Source: Anaerobium acetethylicum (GTDB lineage Bacteria; Bacillota; Clostridia; Lachnospirales; Lachnospiraceae). From it: DNA of 64,000 nucleotides. Below, piece by piece: positions 46,524-55,637 of this stretch; the stretch's first letter is position 1; every line of letters starts with the position of its first letter. The notes under the pieces were generated by a model that was not told the origin of the DNA, searched no databases, and saw only the letters and a list, made by a program, of their open reading frames with translations. Where the stretch lies: the NCBI RefSeq assembly GCF_900096945.1, contig NZ_FMKA01000010.1, positions 1 to 64,000 of the forward strand, in the 5' to 3' direction. The translations under genes were made by a program, and so were the position numbers.

Positions 46524-47525
46524 ATGAGCGAAAAAGTTTATATTCCACTATATACAATAACAGATAAGATAGTAAATTTAGTTTCTGCTATAACTGAAAT
46601 AATAACCAAACTCATGATAAATGATGATATGACCAACATCCCAAGACTTCTAGAAGATAATCGTATCCGTACGATTCATGCCTCATTAGCTATTGAAAAT
46701 AATTCCTTATCTTTGGATGAAGTAATTGATATTATCAATGGGAAAAAAATTCTGGGGACACCAGCTGAAATATGTGAGGTAAAGAATGCCTTTGAAGCAT
46801 ATAACCGGCTGTTAGAAATGAATCCGTATTCAGTTAAGGATATGTTATTAGCCCATAAAGTATTGATGAATGAATTAACAAAAGAGGCAGGAACATTTCG
46901 AAGTGGTGGTGCAGGTGTATTTGTGGGAAAACAATTAGTTCATATGGCACCACCGGCAAATCAGGTGCCACATCTGATAAAGGAGTTGGTTGATTGGGCA
47001 AAAAAGGCAGAAGTACATCCACTAATAAAAAGTTGTGTGTTCCATTATGAATTTGAATTTATTCACCCATTTGCAGAGGGAAATAGTAGAATGGGACGAA
47101 TGTGGCAGACACTATTGCTGTATAAATGGAAATCACTGTTTGGCTGGCTTCCAATTGAAACATTAATTAGGGAGCGGCAAGATGAATATAACAAAGTGCT
47201 AGATGAATGTGACCAAAGTGCTGATTCTGGAAAATTCGTAGAGTTTCTGTTAAAAGCTATTTATGAGGTGTTATGTGAAATTGCAGACACCGAACAAGTT
47301 ATGGAACAAGTAACCGAACAAGTTGAAAGGCTGTTAAAGGTTATTGGTGATAAAGAATTTTCAACCAAGGAGCTTATGGAATTACTGGAATTAAAGCATA
47401 GACCAACGTTTAGAGATAACTATTTGTTGCCAGCTATGGATATTGGTTATATTGAAATGACCATACCTGATAAGCCGAATAGTAGTAAGCAGAAATATAA
47501 AATGGTAAAGGACATTGAACAATAA
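46524..47525 (+). CDS. class II Fic-family protein
   Basis: 333 residues. Fic core motif HPFAEGNSRMGR begins with catalytic H181; Ser replaces the second Gly of the usual GNGR. The N-terminal inhibitory helix motif (S/T)xxxE(G/N) is present as SLAIEN at 54-59, placing it in class II, where the Glu blocks ATP until released. Such enzymes transfer AMP to target proteins. The C-terminal 60 residues look like a winged helix after a repeated MEQVTEQVER linker. Neighbour of an AlbA_2 protein with the same style of linker plus winged helix. GAGGGG precedes ATG. Confidence 0.88.
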   Translation: MSEKVYIPLYTITDKIVNLVSAITEIITKLMINDDMTNIPRLLEDNRIRTIHASLAIENNSLSLDEVIDIINGKKILGTPAEICEVKNAFEAYNRLLEMNPYSVKDMLLAHKVLMNELTKEAGTFRSGGAGVFVGKQLVHMAPPANQVPHLIKELVDWAKKAEVHPLIKSCVFHYEFEFIHPFAEGNSRMGRMWQTLLLYKWKSLFGWLPIETLIRERQDEYNKVLDECDQSADSGKFVEFLLKAIYEVLCEIADTEQVMEQVTEQVERLLKVIGDKEFSTKELMELLELKHRPTFRDNYLLPAMDIGYIEMTIPDKPNSSKQKYKMVKDIEQ

Positions 47526-47693
47526 TGCATAAAAATTTAGCAAGTATAAATTATAGCGCATGTAAATTTGATAGGATTTTACAGTCCACTACACGTATTG
47601 TGATGAGTAAACTGGTCATATGTAAGTAGTTGGGCAAGAAGTTTTATTGAAAAGGAAAGATAAGCAAATACTTGAAAGAAAGTGAGATGATAC

Positions 47694-49178
47694 TTGGTGA
47701 CGGAATTATTTGACATTTCAAAGTTCGATTCATACAAAGAAGATAATCGCCGAGAGGTGAAGAAAGCAAACGGCGGCCTTCCAATTGCACTCTGGGATAC
47801 CTATTCATCATTTGCCAATACTTATGGTGGAGTAATTATTCTAGGTATTAAAGAACTGGATGATAAAAGTTGGAAAACTACAGGCTTAAAGACAGCTGAT
47901 AAAGAGAAGCTGTTGGATAATTTCTGGAATCTAATCCATAACAGTCAAAAGGTAAATATCAATCTCCTATCTGAAAATGATGTAGAGGTTTACGAGGTTG
48001 GTGAGGACTTAATTATAGTGATTTGTGTTCCAATGGCAAAACGCGAACAAAAGCCTGTATTTATAAATAATGATATGTTTGGCGGAACGTTCAGAAGAGA
48101 CCATTCTGGAGATTATCATTGTACAAGACTTCAAGTAAAAGCGATGTTGCGTGATCAGACGGATAATACAATGGATATGGAAGTCTTGGATGATGCATTA
48201 ATGGAAGATTTGAATAAAGAAACAATTCAGGGATACAGAAATCGCCATAGGACATTAAAAGCTGGGCATCCATTTGAAAGATTAGATGATTTAGAGTATC
48301 TTCGTAGCATTGGTGCAGCAGCTGTATCCGATGTGGACAAACAGTTACATCCTACTGCAGCAGGTATGTTAATGTTTGGAAATGAGTATAACATCGTGAG
48401 ACATTTTCCGGAATACTTTTTAGACTATAGAGAATTGCTTGATCCTACGATTCGTTGGACAGATCGATTACAGTCAAGTTCCGGTGAATGGTCAGGTAAT
48501 ATCTGTGATTTTTATTTTAGGGTATATAACAAAATGATCAAGGATATTAAAGTGCCATTTAAGACTAAGGGCGGGGACCGTATTGATGACACTCCTGTGC
48601 ATGAAGCTTTACGAGAAGCGCTTGCAAATTGCCTAATAAATACAGATTTTTATGGAGTCAGAGGTGTGGTAATTAAAAAAGAGCCAGATAAGCTAATTAT
48701 GGAAAATCCAGGTTATAGCAGGACAGGAAAGGCTCAGATGCGAAAAGGTGGAGTATCAGATCCTCGTAATAAGACGCTTATGAAGATGTTCAATCTTATT
48801 AACATTGGTGAACGTGCAGGAAGCGGAGTTCCAAATATTTTTAATGTATGGGAAGACGAGGGCTGGATTGAGCCAGTGATTGAGGAACAGTTTGATCCTG
48901 ATAGAATGATTTTAACGCTTGAATTTAAGAAAAAGCAAGCGAAGAAAACAAGCGATAAAAAGCAAGCGAAGAAAACAAGCGATAAAAAGCAAGCGAAGAA
49001 AACAACGAAAAATATGGTTGAAATCAGAAAATATCTGCAGAAATATGGCGAGTCAACAACAAGTGATATTGCTGCTCATATTGAATTAAGTCCGGCAAGA
49101 ACAAGAGTAATTATGGCAGAGATGGATGATGTTGAAGCTATAGGTGGAAACAGTAACAGGACATATAAATTGAAGTGA
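47694..49178 (+). CDS. AlbA_2 (Schlafen-like) ATP-binding protein with repeat linker and winged helix
   Basis: 494 residues from TTG 47694 (GTG 47697 also possible). N-terminal AlbA_2 domain (SSFANTYGGVIILGIKE near residue 38) and a GHKL-like ATP-binding domain near 280-400 (HEALREALANCLINTDF; GERAGSGVPNIF). Then three tandem KQAKKTSDK-type units (27-bp DNA repeats, about 48943-49017) and a terminal winged-helix segment (TTSDIAAHIELSPARTRVIM). Usually annotated as a putative regulator; physiological role unknown. It sits with a Fic gene and a second AlbA_2 gene in an AT-rich accessory block. Confidence 0.8.
   Translation: MVTELFDISKFDSYKEDNRREVKKANGGLPIALWDTYSSFANTYGGVIILGIKELDDKSWKTTGLKTADKEKLLDNFWNLIHNSQKVNINLLSENDVEVYEVGEDLIIVICVPMAKREQKPVFINNDMFGGTFRRDHSGDYHCTRLQVKAMLRDQTDNTMDMEVLDDALMEDLNKETIQGYRNRHRTLKAGHPFERLDDLEYLRSIGAAAVSDVDKQLHPTAAGMLMFGNEYNIVRHFPEYFLDYRELLDPTIRWTDRLQSSSGEWSGNICDFYFRVYNKMIKDIKVPFKTKGGDRIDDTPVHEALREALANCLINTDFYGVRGVVIKKEPDKLIMENPGYSRTGKAQMRKGGVSDPRNKTLMKMFNLINIGERAGSGVPNIFNVWEDEGWIEPVIEEQFDPDRMILTLEFKKKQAKKTSDKKQAKKTSDKKQAKKTTKNMVEIRKYLQKYGESTTSDIAAHIELSPARTRVIMAEMDDVEAIGGNSNRTYKLK
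48943..49017 (+). repeat. 27-bp in-frame tandem repeat in the AlbA_2 linker
   Basis: Unit AAGCAAGCGAAGAAAACAAG plus CGATAAA occurs twice in full and a third time partly, nearly identical at DNA level. Identity this high suggests recent copy-number change. Confidence 0.85.
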
Positions 49179-49224
49179 AAGCGGAGCATAACAAAATTAT
49201 TATGGCATGTAGACTAACTTTTAA

Positions 49225-49362
49225 GACATAAATTTAGAAAAGGTAGTTCAAGATGGGTTTAGAATACAAGAATTTCAAAAGCATTTATATGTAAATGAGA
49301 TGGAAGTATCTAACGCTGTGCTGAGAGATAGGTTTGGTGTGGAAGAATGGAAAAGAAGATAA
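49225..49362 (+). pseudogene. unidentified gene remnant
   Basis: A 45-codon open stretch (INLEKVVQDGFRIQEFQKH ... LRDRFGVEEWKRR, stop 49360) without start or ribosome site lies in the 426-base interval between the AlbA_2 and esterase genes. Composition looks protein-like. No family recognised; the rest of the interval holds only fragments. Confidence 0.3.
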
Positions 49363-49604
49363 TTTGATGCGCGTTTGCAGTAAAAATATAGCAAGTGAAC
49401 TTCTTGAAATGACATTTGGAAAAGGAAAATATAATGGAGAAAGTATGTAAATACTAGCATTTGTTTTGAGGGTGGATTTGATGAATTTCTCTAGAGAATC
49501 CCTATAAGAGACATATTGGATTTTGAACCGAAAGGAGAAAGAACAGATGAAAGAATCACCAAAAGTAAAACCTTTATGCCCTCCAGGACGCCCCCCCACG
49601 TTAT

Positions 49605-50531
49605 GTGGATGTCCCATATGCAGAGGTGACTTTGGATAATGGAGAGGGTCATACATTAAAGATGGACATTTACCAGGACCTAAATCAAAAAGAGCCAGGA
49701 CCTTGCATCATCTACTATTTTGGCGGCGGATGGATGTGGGGGGAATACAAGCAGGTTACTCAGAAAGCTGTGTACTGCAGGGATTTAATAAAACTGGTAG
49801 AGCAAGGCTATACCATCATATCGCCATCCTACCGTCTGGCAAGCCAGTCAGTATTTCCGGCATGCATTCATGATTGCAAGGGAGTAGTGCGTTTCTTAAA
49901 GGCAAATGCACAGACTTTTCATATTGATCCGGAACGTATTGGCGTATTAGGCAATTCGGCGGGTGGACACTTAGCGGCTATGGTTGCAATGAGTGCAGAC
50001 AGCAAAGAAATGGAGGGCGATGTTGGCGGCAATCTGGAGCATTCCAGTGCAGTCAAGGCGGCAGCTGTCTTCTATGGGCCAACTGATTTAGAAGAGCTGA
50101 TTCATGTGGGAGCAGCTAAAATAGATGGCCCGCCAAAGAATTTGGAAGGTACTGAAATTGACAGTGCGGCCGGTCAGGCGGTTGAAATTGAAACACAGAT
50201 ACTGGGGTACAGAGGGACTGGGAAGAATTTGTGGACATTAAACGAAGTATTGGAAAATGGAGATACAGCTAATACTGATTGGAGATACATTGAACTTGCC
50301 AGAAAATGCAGCCCTATTCAGTATGTGAAAGAGGATTGCCCACCTATGATTATCATGCACGGAGGACAAGATCCTGTGGTGCCGATTGATCAGAGTGAGA
50401 AGCTGTATAAAGCGTTGGTTGAAGCAGGTGCAGATGTCACCTATCTTTCCTATTCCAATGCAGGGCATGGGCCATCAATGGGAAAAGCAGCAGATGAGTT
50501 TGCTTACAGATTTTTGACAGACCGTTTATAA
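49605..50531 (+). CDS. alpha/beta-hydrolase esterase, frameshifted at its 5' end
   Basis: 308 residues in this frame, from GTG 49605. Esterase/lipase fold: oxyanion motif YYFGGGW (variant of HGGGW) near residue 40, nucleophile GNSAGGH near 124, Asp in HGGQDPVVPI and His in NAGHGPS near 294. The likely true start is ATG 49547 after AAAGGAGAAAG; its frame reads MKESPKVKPLCPPGRPP and leaves the gene frame at seven C (49591-49597). With six C the two join as ...GRPPRYVDVPYAEV. Without correction the protein lacks about 19 residues. No signal peptide. Confidence 0.75.
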   Translation: MDVPYAEVTLDNGEGHTLKMDIYQDLNQKEPGPCIIYYFGGGWMWGEYKQVTQKAVYCRDLIKLVEQGYTIISPSYRLASQSVFPACIHDCKGVVRFLKANAQTFHIDPERIGVLGNSAGGHLAAMVAMSADSKEMEGDVGGNLEHSSAVKAAAVFYGPTDLEELIHVGAAKIDGPPKNLEGTEIDSAAGQAVEIETQILGYRGTGKNLWTLNEVLENGDTANTDWRYIELARKCSPIQYVKEDCPPMIIMHGGQDPVVPIDQSEKLYKALVEAGADVTYLSYSNAGHGPSMGKAADEFAYRFLTDRL

Positions 50532-50540
50532 GATAAAATG

Positions 50541-50590
50541 AAAAAAATATCATTCAGAAGATTAACATAGTCTTATGGATGATATTTTTT
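50541..50590. terminator. bidirectional terminator
   Basis: AAAAAAATATCATTC pairs with GGATGATATTTTTT, with A and T tracts on either side, between the convergent esterase and FNT genes. Confidence 0.75.
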
Positions 50591-50593
50591 GTT

Positions 50594-51220
50594 TTAATGA
50601 CTGGTCAGTACTTCCTTATCCAATATTTTCGCTGATAACGGAATCAGGCATCCGCCTACCAGATTGCCTAAAGAAATAACAGCAATATAAAGAACCGCTT
50701 TTGCACTCCACGCATCTGCCATGGAGAAATAGAACATGTCGGCAATACTATGCTCATACCCGGAAAGAATAAATACCATGATCGGAAAAATTAATGCGAT
50801 ATTTTTTTCTACTCCATCTTTAATGGTCTGGAAGCCGATAACTGCGATGCTCATCATGATACCGCACATGATTGCCATAATAAATGTACTGAATAAGGTA
50901 TCTGATAATTTTAAGTCAACTATTTCAACGGTATGCTCGACCAGTTTCGCTAATTTTGTCTGGCGGAACAGATAACCGGTTCCAACGGTTCCTACCATAT
51001 TTCCAAAATATACTGCAAGAATTGTTTTGAAGAATGACAGTTCTTCGTTCACAATATAACATACTTTTCCGGTATATAAATTCAGACCGAAAGTATAAAT
51101 AGTAAAGAGACCTATAGAAAATAAAAGTGCGCCGACTATGTGGTTTTCCAGAGTTAAATAAATAGTTCCACCTGAGCTGATCGCAACGCCACCCATAATT
51201 GCCTTAATAAATGTTTTCAT
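50594..51220 (-). CDS. formate/nitrite transporter-family channel
   Basis: 208 residues from ATG 51220, chosen because AAAAGGACG precedes it. The open frame extends further but lacks such a site. Six hydrophobic segments. The FNT central-His motif appears as GYEHSIADM, and LYTGKVCYI matches the first loop. It conducts small monovalent anions such as formate, nitrite or hydrosulfide. It belongs to the shorter branch of the family (about 210 rather than 260-280 residues). Confidence 0.82.
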   Translation of the reverse strand: MKTFIKAIMGGVAISSGGTIYLTLENHIVGALLFSIGLFTIYTFGLNLYTGKVCYIVNEELSFFKTILAVYFGNMVGTVGTGYLFRQTKLAKLVEHTVEIVDLKLSDTLFSTFIMAIMCGIMMSIAVIGFQTIKDGVEKNIALIFPIMVFILSGYEHSIADMFYFSMADAWSAKAVLYIAVISLGNLVGGCLIPLSAKILDKEVLTSH

Positions 51221-51530
51221 AAATAGATACGTCCTTTTCTTAAAACTATGTCTTATAAGTAATTTAGAAGATATGATATAAATCACACTATTTGATATTA
51301 TAACACATGATTTGAAAAATGAAAGCGTATATTGTATGTTTTGTACAAAATACAATGTACAAACCATAATTTGGAAATCAGGAATAAAAACGACTGTTTT
51401 TTTCTGCGGTGATGTAGTAAAATAAATCTTAACTGTTAAGAACCCAATAAATCTAAACTGTTCAGGATGGCGAGCTTAGACAGGCATTAAAACATGCAAA
51501 TGTACACTTGTGAAGAAAGCAGGGTAAATT
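51221..51530. other. AT-rich intergenic region
   Basis: 310 bases between the divergent FNT and MazG-like genes. It contains promoter-like AT-rich sequence and AACTGTTCAGGA near 51456, similar to the MITE end, with TTAACTGTTAAGAACCC near 51429 as a possible degenerate second end. No gene seen. Confidence 0.4.
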
Positions 51531-51893
51531 ATGAATGCAGCAGATATACAGGAACTCACGGGCTTGGTGAGAGAATTTTGTGAAGAGCGTGACTGGGATC
51601 AGTTTCACAATCCCAAGGATCTTGCAATTGGAATTTCCACAGAGGCCAATGAATTATTGGACTTATTTCGTTTTAAATCAGAAGAAGATATGAGAGAAAT
51701 ATTTGCCAGCACGGATAAAAAGATCCGCGTCGAGGAAGAACTGGCAGATACTTTATTCTTTGTCCTTAGATTTGCCCAGATGAATAATATTGATTTGAAA
51801 AAAATCTTAGAAGACAAGCTTGCAAAAAACGGGCAGAAATATCCAGTGGAGAAGATCAAGGGGAAGAACCTGAAGTATACGGAACTGGATTAG
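51531..51893 (+). CDS. MazG-like nucleotide pyrophosphohydrolase
   Basis: 120 residues. MazG-type EExxE...ExxD metal motif: ISTEANELLDLF near residue 34 and VEEELADTLFFVLRFA near 66. Hydrolyses (d)NTPs to monophosphates, a house-cleaning role. WDQFHNPKDLAIGI is the typical N-terminal segment of the short single-domain type. Confidence 0.85.
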   Translation: MNAADIQELTGLVREFCEERDWDQFHNPKDLAIGISTEANELLDLFRFKSEEDMREIFASTDKKIRVEEELADTLFFVLRFAQMNNIDLKKILEDKLAKNGQKYPVEKIKGKNLKYTELD

Positions 51894-52001
51894 AATTAAG
51901 AATGAAAATGAGCGATTATTTTTGTACAAGCTGCAAAATCATTAGGTGAGATAGCACGTTGGCTTGAATATTATTGAAATGACAACTATGGAGGTGATTA
52001 A

Positions 52002-53528
52002 GTGATACCATTAAAAATAGAAACCCTGCTTCAAGGACAAGTGGTAGAGCGAAATAGAGTTGAATACAAAGAGGGCTGGAATCCAGGGGATATTATTCAT
52101 ACAATCTGTGCATTTGCAAATGATTATGATAACGTCAATGGTGGCTATCTTGTTATTGGCGTGGCGGCAAATGACGGCATACCAATCTTGCCTCCAAAAG
52201 GTGTTGATAAGGAGCGGGTAGATTCTATACAGCAGGAAATATTCCAGTATTGTAATAAGATTGAACCACGTTATATTCCGACAATTGAAGTGGTAAATTA
52301 TCCGAATGACGATACGCATTTGATTTATTTGAAATGTTCTGCCGGTGATGCAGGACCCTATCAGGCACCAGTAGACGTATATTCAAAAAAACATTCTGAT
52401 AAAAAAACTGATAAGTCCATGAAATATTGGATCCGTCCAGGTTCATTGACAACACCAGCTAAGCTAAATGAATTATCAGAACTATATGAAAAATTCAATG
52501 CGGTTCCTTATGATGATAGGATCAACCGCATGGCGACAATTGATATTATTCGCAGAGGGTATCTGGAGGATTTTATTCGGGATAGCAATAGTACACTTAC
52601 AAATGAGTTAAATTCCAGAACCCTGGAAGATTTACTTATTTCACTTGAAGTTGCAAATGAAACGGATACTGATTTAGCAATTAGAAACATTGGTGTTTTG
52701 ATGTTTTCTGATAGACCTGACAAATTAATTCCTGGAGCTCAGATTAATCTGGTCAAGTTCAATACAGATGAGGCGGAGGCGTCGAATGATTTTATTGAAA
52801 AGACATTTACAGGACCAATCTGGAAACAGGTAAAAGATGCGTTAGCTTATATAGAATCAACGGTTATTGAAGAAAAAGTTGTGAAGATAAAGAATCAGGC
52901 TGAAGTAGACCGTTATTTTAATTATCCATATAACGCGCTTGAAGAAGCACTGGTAAATGCCGCATTCCATAAATCTTATAGAGATGGCGAGCCGGTTGAA
53001 ATCAGAATCTATGTTGATAGCATTCAGATTATTAATTATCCAGGCCCTGATAAATGGATAAACATGGAAAAATTTTCAACTGGTAAGGTTAGAGCGAGAA
53101 AATACCGCAATCGCAGAATCGGAGAATTTTTTAAAGAAATAGATCTTTCAGAGAAACAAGGTACAGGAATCCCTACAATTCTTTCGGCACTAAAGAAGAA
53201 TGGCTCTCCATTGCCGGAATTCGAGACAGATGAGAATAGAACTTATTTGATTATAACGATTAAGATGAGAAAAGGCTTTGAAAATAAGGGCAAAATGTCC
53301 GAATCAATGTCCGAATCAATGTCCGAATCAATGTCCGAATTGGCACAAAGTAGAATGAAAGTGGTGTTAGCTTATTTAAAAGAAACTGAAAGTGTAAGTA
53401 GTGCAGTTGTTGCATCGATTTTAGATGTTCAAATTAAAACTGCCAGTAGATTGTTGAATCAGGCAGAAGAAATTGGTTTGTTGAAGAGTGAAGGAAAAAC
53501 ACGAGATAAAATATATAAGATAAAATAA
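52002..53528 (+). CDS. AlbA_2 ATP-binding protein with MSES repeat linker
   Basis: 508 residues from GTG 52002; GGAGGTG ends 5 bases upstream. AlbA_2 domain at the N-terminus (VEYKEGWNPGDIIHTICAFAN; NGGYLVIGV), ATP-binding domain with EEALVNAAFHKSY near 310 and EKQGTGIPTILSAL near 385, four MSES units encoded by ATGTCCGAATCA repeats (53296-53340), then a winged helix (VSSAVVASILDVQIKTASRLL). The domain plan is that of the gene at 47694, but the repeat unit differs. Role unknown. Confidence 0.8.
   Translation: MIPLKIETLLQGQVVERNRVEYKEGWNPGDIIHTICAFANDYDNVNGGYLVIGVAANDGIPILPPKGVDKERVDSIQQEIFQYCNKIEPRYIPTIEVVNYPNDDTHLIYLKCSAGDAGPYQAPVDVYSKKHSDKKTDKSMKYWIRPGSLTTPAKLNELSELYEKFNAVPYDDRINRMATIDIIRRGYLEDFIRDSNSTLTNELNSRTLEDLLISLEVANETDTDLAIRNIGVLMFSDRPDKLIPGAQINLVKFNTDEAEASNDFIEKTFTGPIWKQVKDALAYIESTVIEEKVVKIKNQAEVDRYFNYPYNALEEALVNAAFHKSYRDGEPVEIRIYVDSIQIINYPGPDKWINMEKFSTGKVRARKYRNRRIGEFFKEIDLSEKQGTGIPTILSALKKNGSPLPEFETDENRTYLIITIKMRKGFENKGKMSESMSESMSESMSELAQSRMKVVLAYLKETESVSSAVVASILDVQIKTASRLLNQAEEIGLLKSEGKTRDKIYKIK
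53296..53340 (+). repeat. 12-bp in-frame tandem repeat in the second AlbA_2 linker
   Basis: ATGTCCGAATCA occurs three times exactly and a fourth time as ATGTCCGAATTG, encoding MSESMSESMSESMSEL. Confidence 0.9.
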
Positions 53529-53666
53529 TTGAAAATGATATTAAAGAATTTTACTAAAGGGACAAAAGATTAAAATAAAATTTTACATCAGGACTGGAAA
53601 AAATAATTGAGAAGCAGCAGAAAAGCCATGCAAGTTCTTAAAAAAAGTGCAGTAAAGGAGATTAAA

Positions 53667-54218
53667 ATGGAACTGGTAAAAGGCAGACCAACCAATCTGA
53701 TTGGAAGGTCAGACAAGGAAATAAAAGTATATGATTTACTGGAAGAACTGGGAATTGAATATGAAAGAATGGACCATGAAGAAACGAATACCATGGAAGA
53801 ATGCCACGAGATAGATCTGCTGCTGAATGCCGACATCTGCAAGAACCTTTTTTTGTGCAACAGGCAGAAGACGCAGTTCTATCTGCTGATGATGCCCGGA
53901 AATAAGCCTTTTAAAACAAAGGATCTGTCCAGTCAGATCAATAGCGCAAGGCTTTCCTTTGCAGATGCAGAATACATGGAGGAGTATCTCCACATTAAGC
54001 CGGGAGCGGTATCAATTATGGGATTGATGAATGATACAGACAATCAGGTGCAGCTTTTAATCGACCGGCAGGTGACGGAGGGTGATACGATTGGATGCCA
54101 TCCCTGCGTCAGTACTGCAAGTATAAAGATTAGCATCAAAGATATTCTGGAAAAATTCCTGCCGGCGGTTCATCATGAGGCAATGATCGTAGAGCTGCCA
54201 GAAGCCAATCGCTTATAA
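53667..54218 (+). CDS. YbaK/ProX-type aminoacyl-tRNA deacylase
   Basis: 183 residues from ATG 53667 after AAGGAG (the frame is open further upstream, without such a site). YbaK fold with KNLFLCNRQKTQFYLLMMPG near 80, containing the conserved Lys-Asn-Leu-Phe, and GAVSIMGLMND near 133, as in ProX (PrdX) proteins that remove Ala from mischarged tRNA-Pro. Cytosolic. Followed by a damaged SEC-C gene. Confidence 0.85.
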   Translation: MELVKGRPTNLIGRSDKEIKVYDLLEELGIEYERMDHEETNTMEECHEIDLLLNADICKNLFLCNRQKTQFYLLMMPGNKPFKTKDLSSQINSARLSFADAEYMEEYLHIKPGAVSIMGLMNDTDNQVQLLIDRQVTEGDTIGCHPCVSTASIKISIKDILEKFLPAVHHEAMIVELPEANRL

Positions 54219-54230
54219 AAGGAGATTCAA

Positions 54231-55170
54231 ATGACGACATTAAAAAGCGCACTAGAAGTATTTAATAAAGAGGACTTGAAAAATTATGCCAGTAAACTGC
54301 ATATCCGCCGTATCTCATCTTTGAATAAAGGCGAGCTGGCTGATAAAATGCATTCATTTTTGTGAGAATTTTTATGGCATTGCTCCGATTGATGTTCTGC
54401 ATCAGATCTATCAGAAAAAACCAAAATACAAGATAAGCAGAGAAGAACTGATTCATCTGTTTGAACAGATACCGGATGATATTAACTGGAGTTGTATTCT
54501 GGGTGATCATATCATTGCTTCTTCTTATAGGTATGAAAATCGCATGAGATGGTTGCTTGGGATGCAGATGGATAAGGATTTCTATATTCCCACATACCGC
54601 CAGGTAGAGGATTATTGGAAGCATCATTATATGACAGATGAACCGGCGTATCAGAAAATGAAATCCTTTTTACAATCCAGGATGCATATGCAATATGAGG
54701 AAGCTGAAGACGACATTTGTGAGATATGGTATCGTTTGGAAAAAGGCGATGATTTTAACGAAGTCATGGGATGGCTGAGTAAACGCGGTGTTGTGTTTAA
54801 TAGTGAATTGGATCTTCAGCAATTCATAAAACTTATGTAAAGTGCGAATAATCATACCAGAATGCTTGCAAACCGTGGATTTACACCGGAAGAAATTGTA
54901 TTTCAGCGAAAAAAAGAAGAACCGTTTCAGATGCCAACTATTGTGCCTGGAAGCAGTAATGCGGCGGCAATGCTTCGGGAGACGCAGGCCAACCTGAATA
55001 GGATGGGATTCAATATCGATTATGAATCGAATGCTGCAACCATACCGGCAGTCGCTTACCCGCATGGTCTGGATGGCGAACCTGTGGTTTCGAGTAAAAA
55101 AGTATACCCGAACGATCCGTGCCCTTGTGGAAGTGGGAAAAAGTATAAGAAATGTTGCGGAAAAATCTAA
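54231..55170 (+). pseudogene. SEC-C motif protein, broken by one frameshift and one stop
   Basis: ATG 54231 after AAAGGAG begins MTTLKSALEVFNKEDLKNYA, a Rho-N-like start, and ends at TGA 54363. In the +1 frame the protein continues as CENFYGIAPIDVLHQIY, so a T was probably gained in the T5 run at 54357-54361. The frame then meets TAA 54838-54840 after LQQFIKLM and continues without shift as [18 protein letters not shown] to a C-terminal SEC-C zinc motif, [19 protein letters not shown], ending at TAA. Reassembled length about 312 residues. Function of the full family is unclear. Confidence 0.8.
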
Positions 55171-55205
55171 TAGAAACAACTGTGATGAATTTGCGGAGGG
55201 ATATT

Positions 55206-55637
55206 ATGAAAGTAAATTTAAACGATGTTATTGATGCAATTGAATTTGCAGATATGGAAATAGAATACTATTACAGCATTAAAACTGAAGAAATTCTTAT
55301 ATGTTTTGATGGAATGATTAATGGAGATAAGAATCCAGAATTGGAAGAGGATATGGAGGAAAATTTTGAGGATTACATTAGGCTTCCCAATCAATATGAC
55401 GTTAACGAATATAACATGATGGAAGAATTTATTGAAAACCTGCCCGAAGGGAAAACTCAGGAGAAGCTGGCTGATGCGATCCGGGGCAGGGGGGCCTTTC
55501 GCAGATTTAAGGATATGGTCTATGATTTGGGTCTGGAACAGAAGTGGTTTCGGTATCGGGATGCTGAATATTCACGAATTGCCAGAGAATGGTGCAAAGA
55601 AAACGAGATTGAGATAATAGAAGAGGAATCAAAATGA
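55206..55637 (+). CDS. UPF0158 family protein
   Basis: 143 residues from ATG 55206, with GGAGGGA upstream. Acidic protein with ENLPEGKTQEKLADAIRGRG and AFRRFKDMVYDLGLEQKWFRYRD, the typical UPF0158 block. No known function. Overlaps the next gene by four bases (ATGA), so the two are co-translated. Confidence 0.8.
   Translation: MKVNLNDVIDAIEFADMEIEYYYSIKTEEILICFDGMINGDKNPELEEDMEENFEDYIRLPNQYDVNEYNMMEEFIENLPEGKTQEKLADAIRGRGAFRRFKDMVYDLGLEQKWFRYRDAEYSRIAREWCKENEIEIIEEESK

Noticed and set aside
48943-49017. Short tandem repeats that could be mistaken for a CRISPR array.
   Set aside because: The units are contiguous, without spacers, stay in frame inside an AlbA_2 gene and encode KQAKKTSDK.
53296-53340. 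Repeated ATGTCCGAATCA as alternative start codons of a downstream gene.
   Set aside because: They are in frame within the AlbA_2 protein and lack ribosome sites; they form a linker.
46524-53528. Region as a complete defence island (Fic, AlbA_2, MazG-like).
   Set aside because: No restriction, CRISPR, CBASS, retron or phage-marker genes are present; the genes are separate units, so a joint defence role is not supported.
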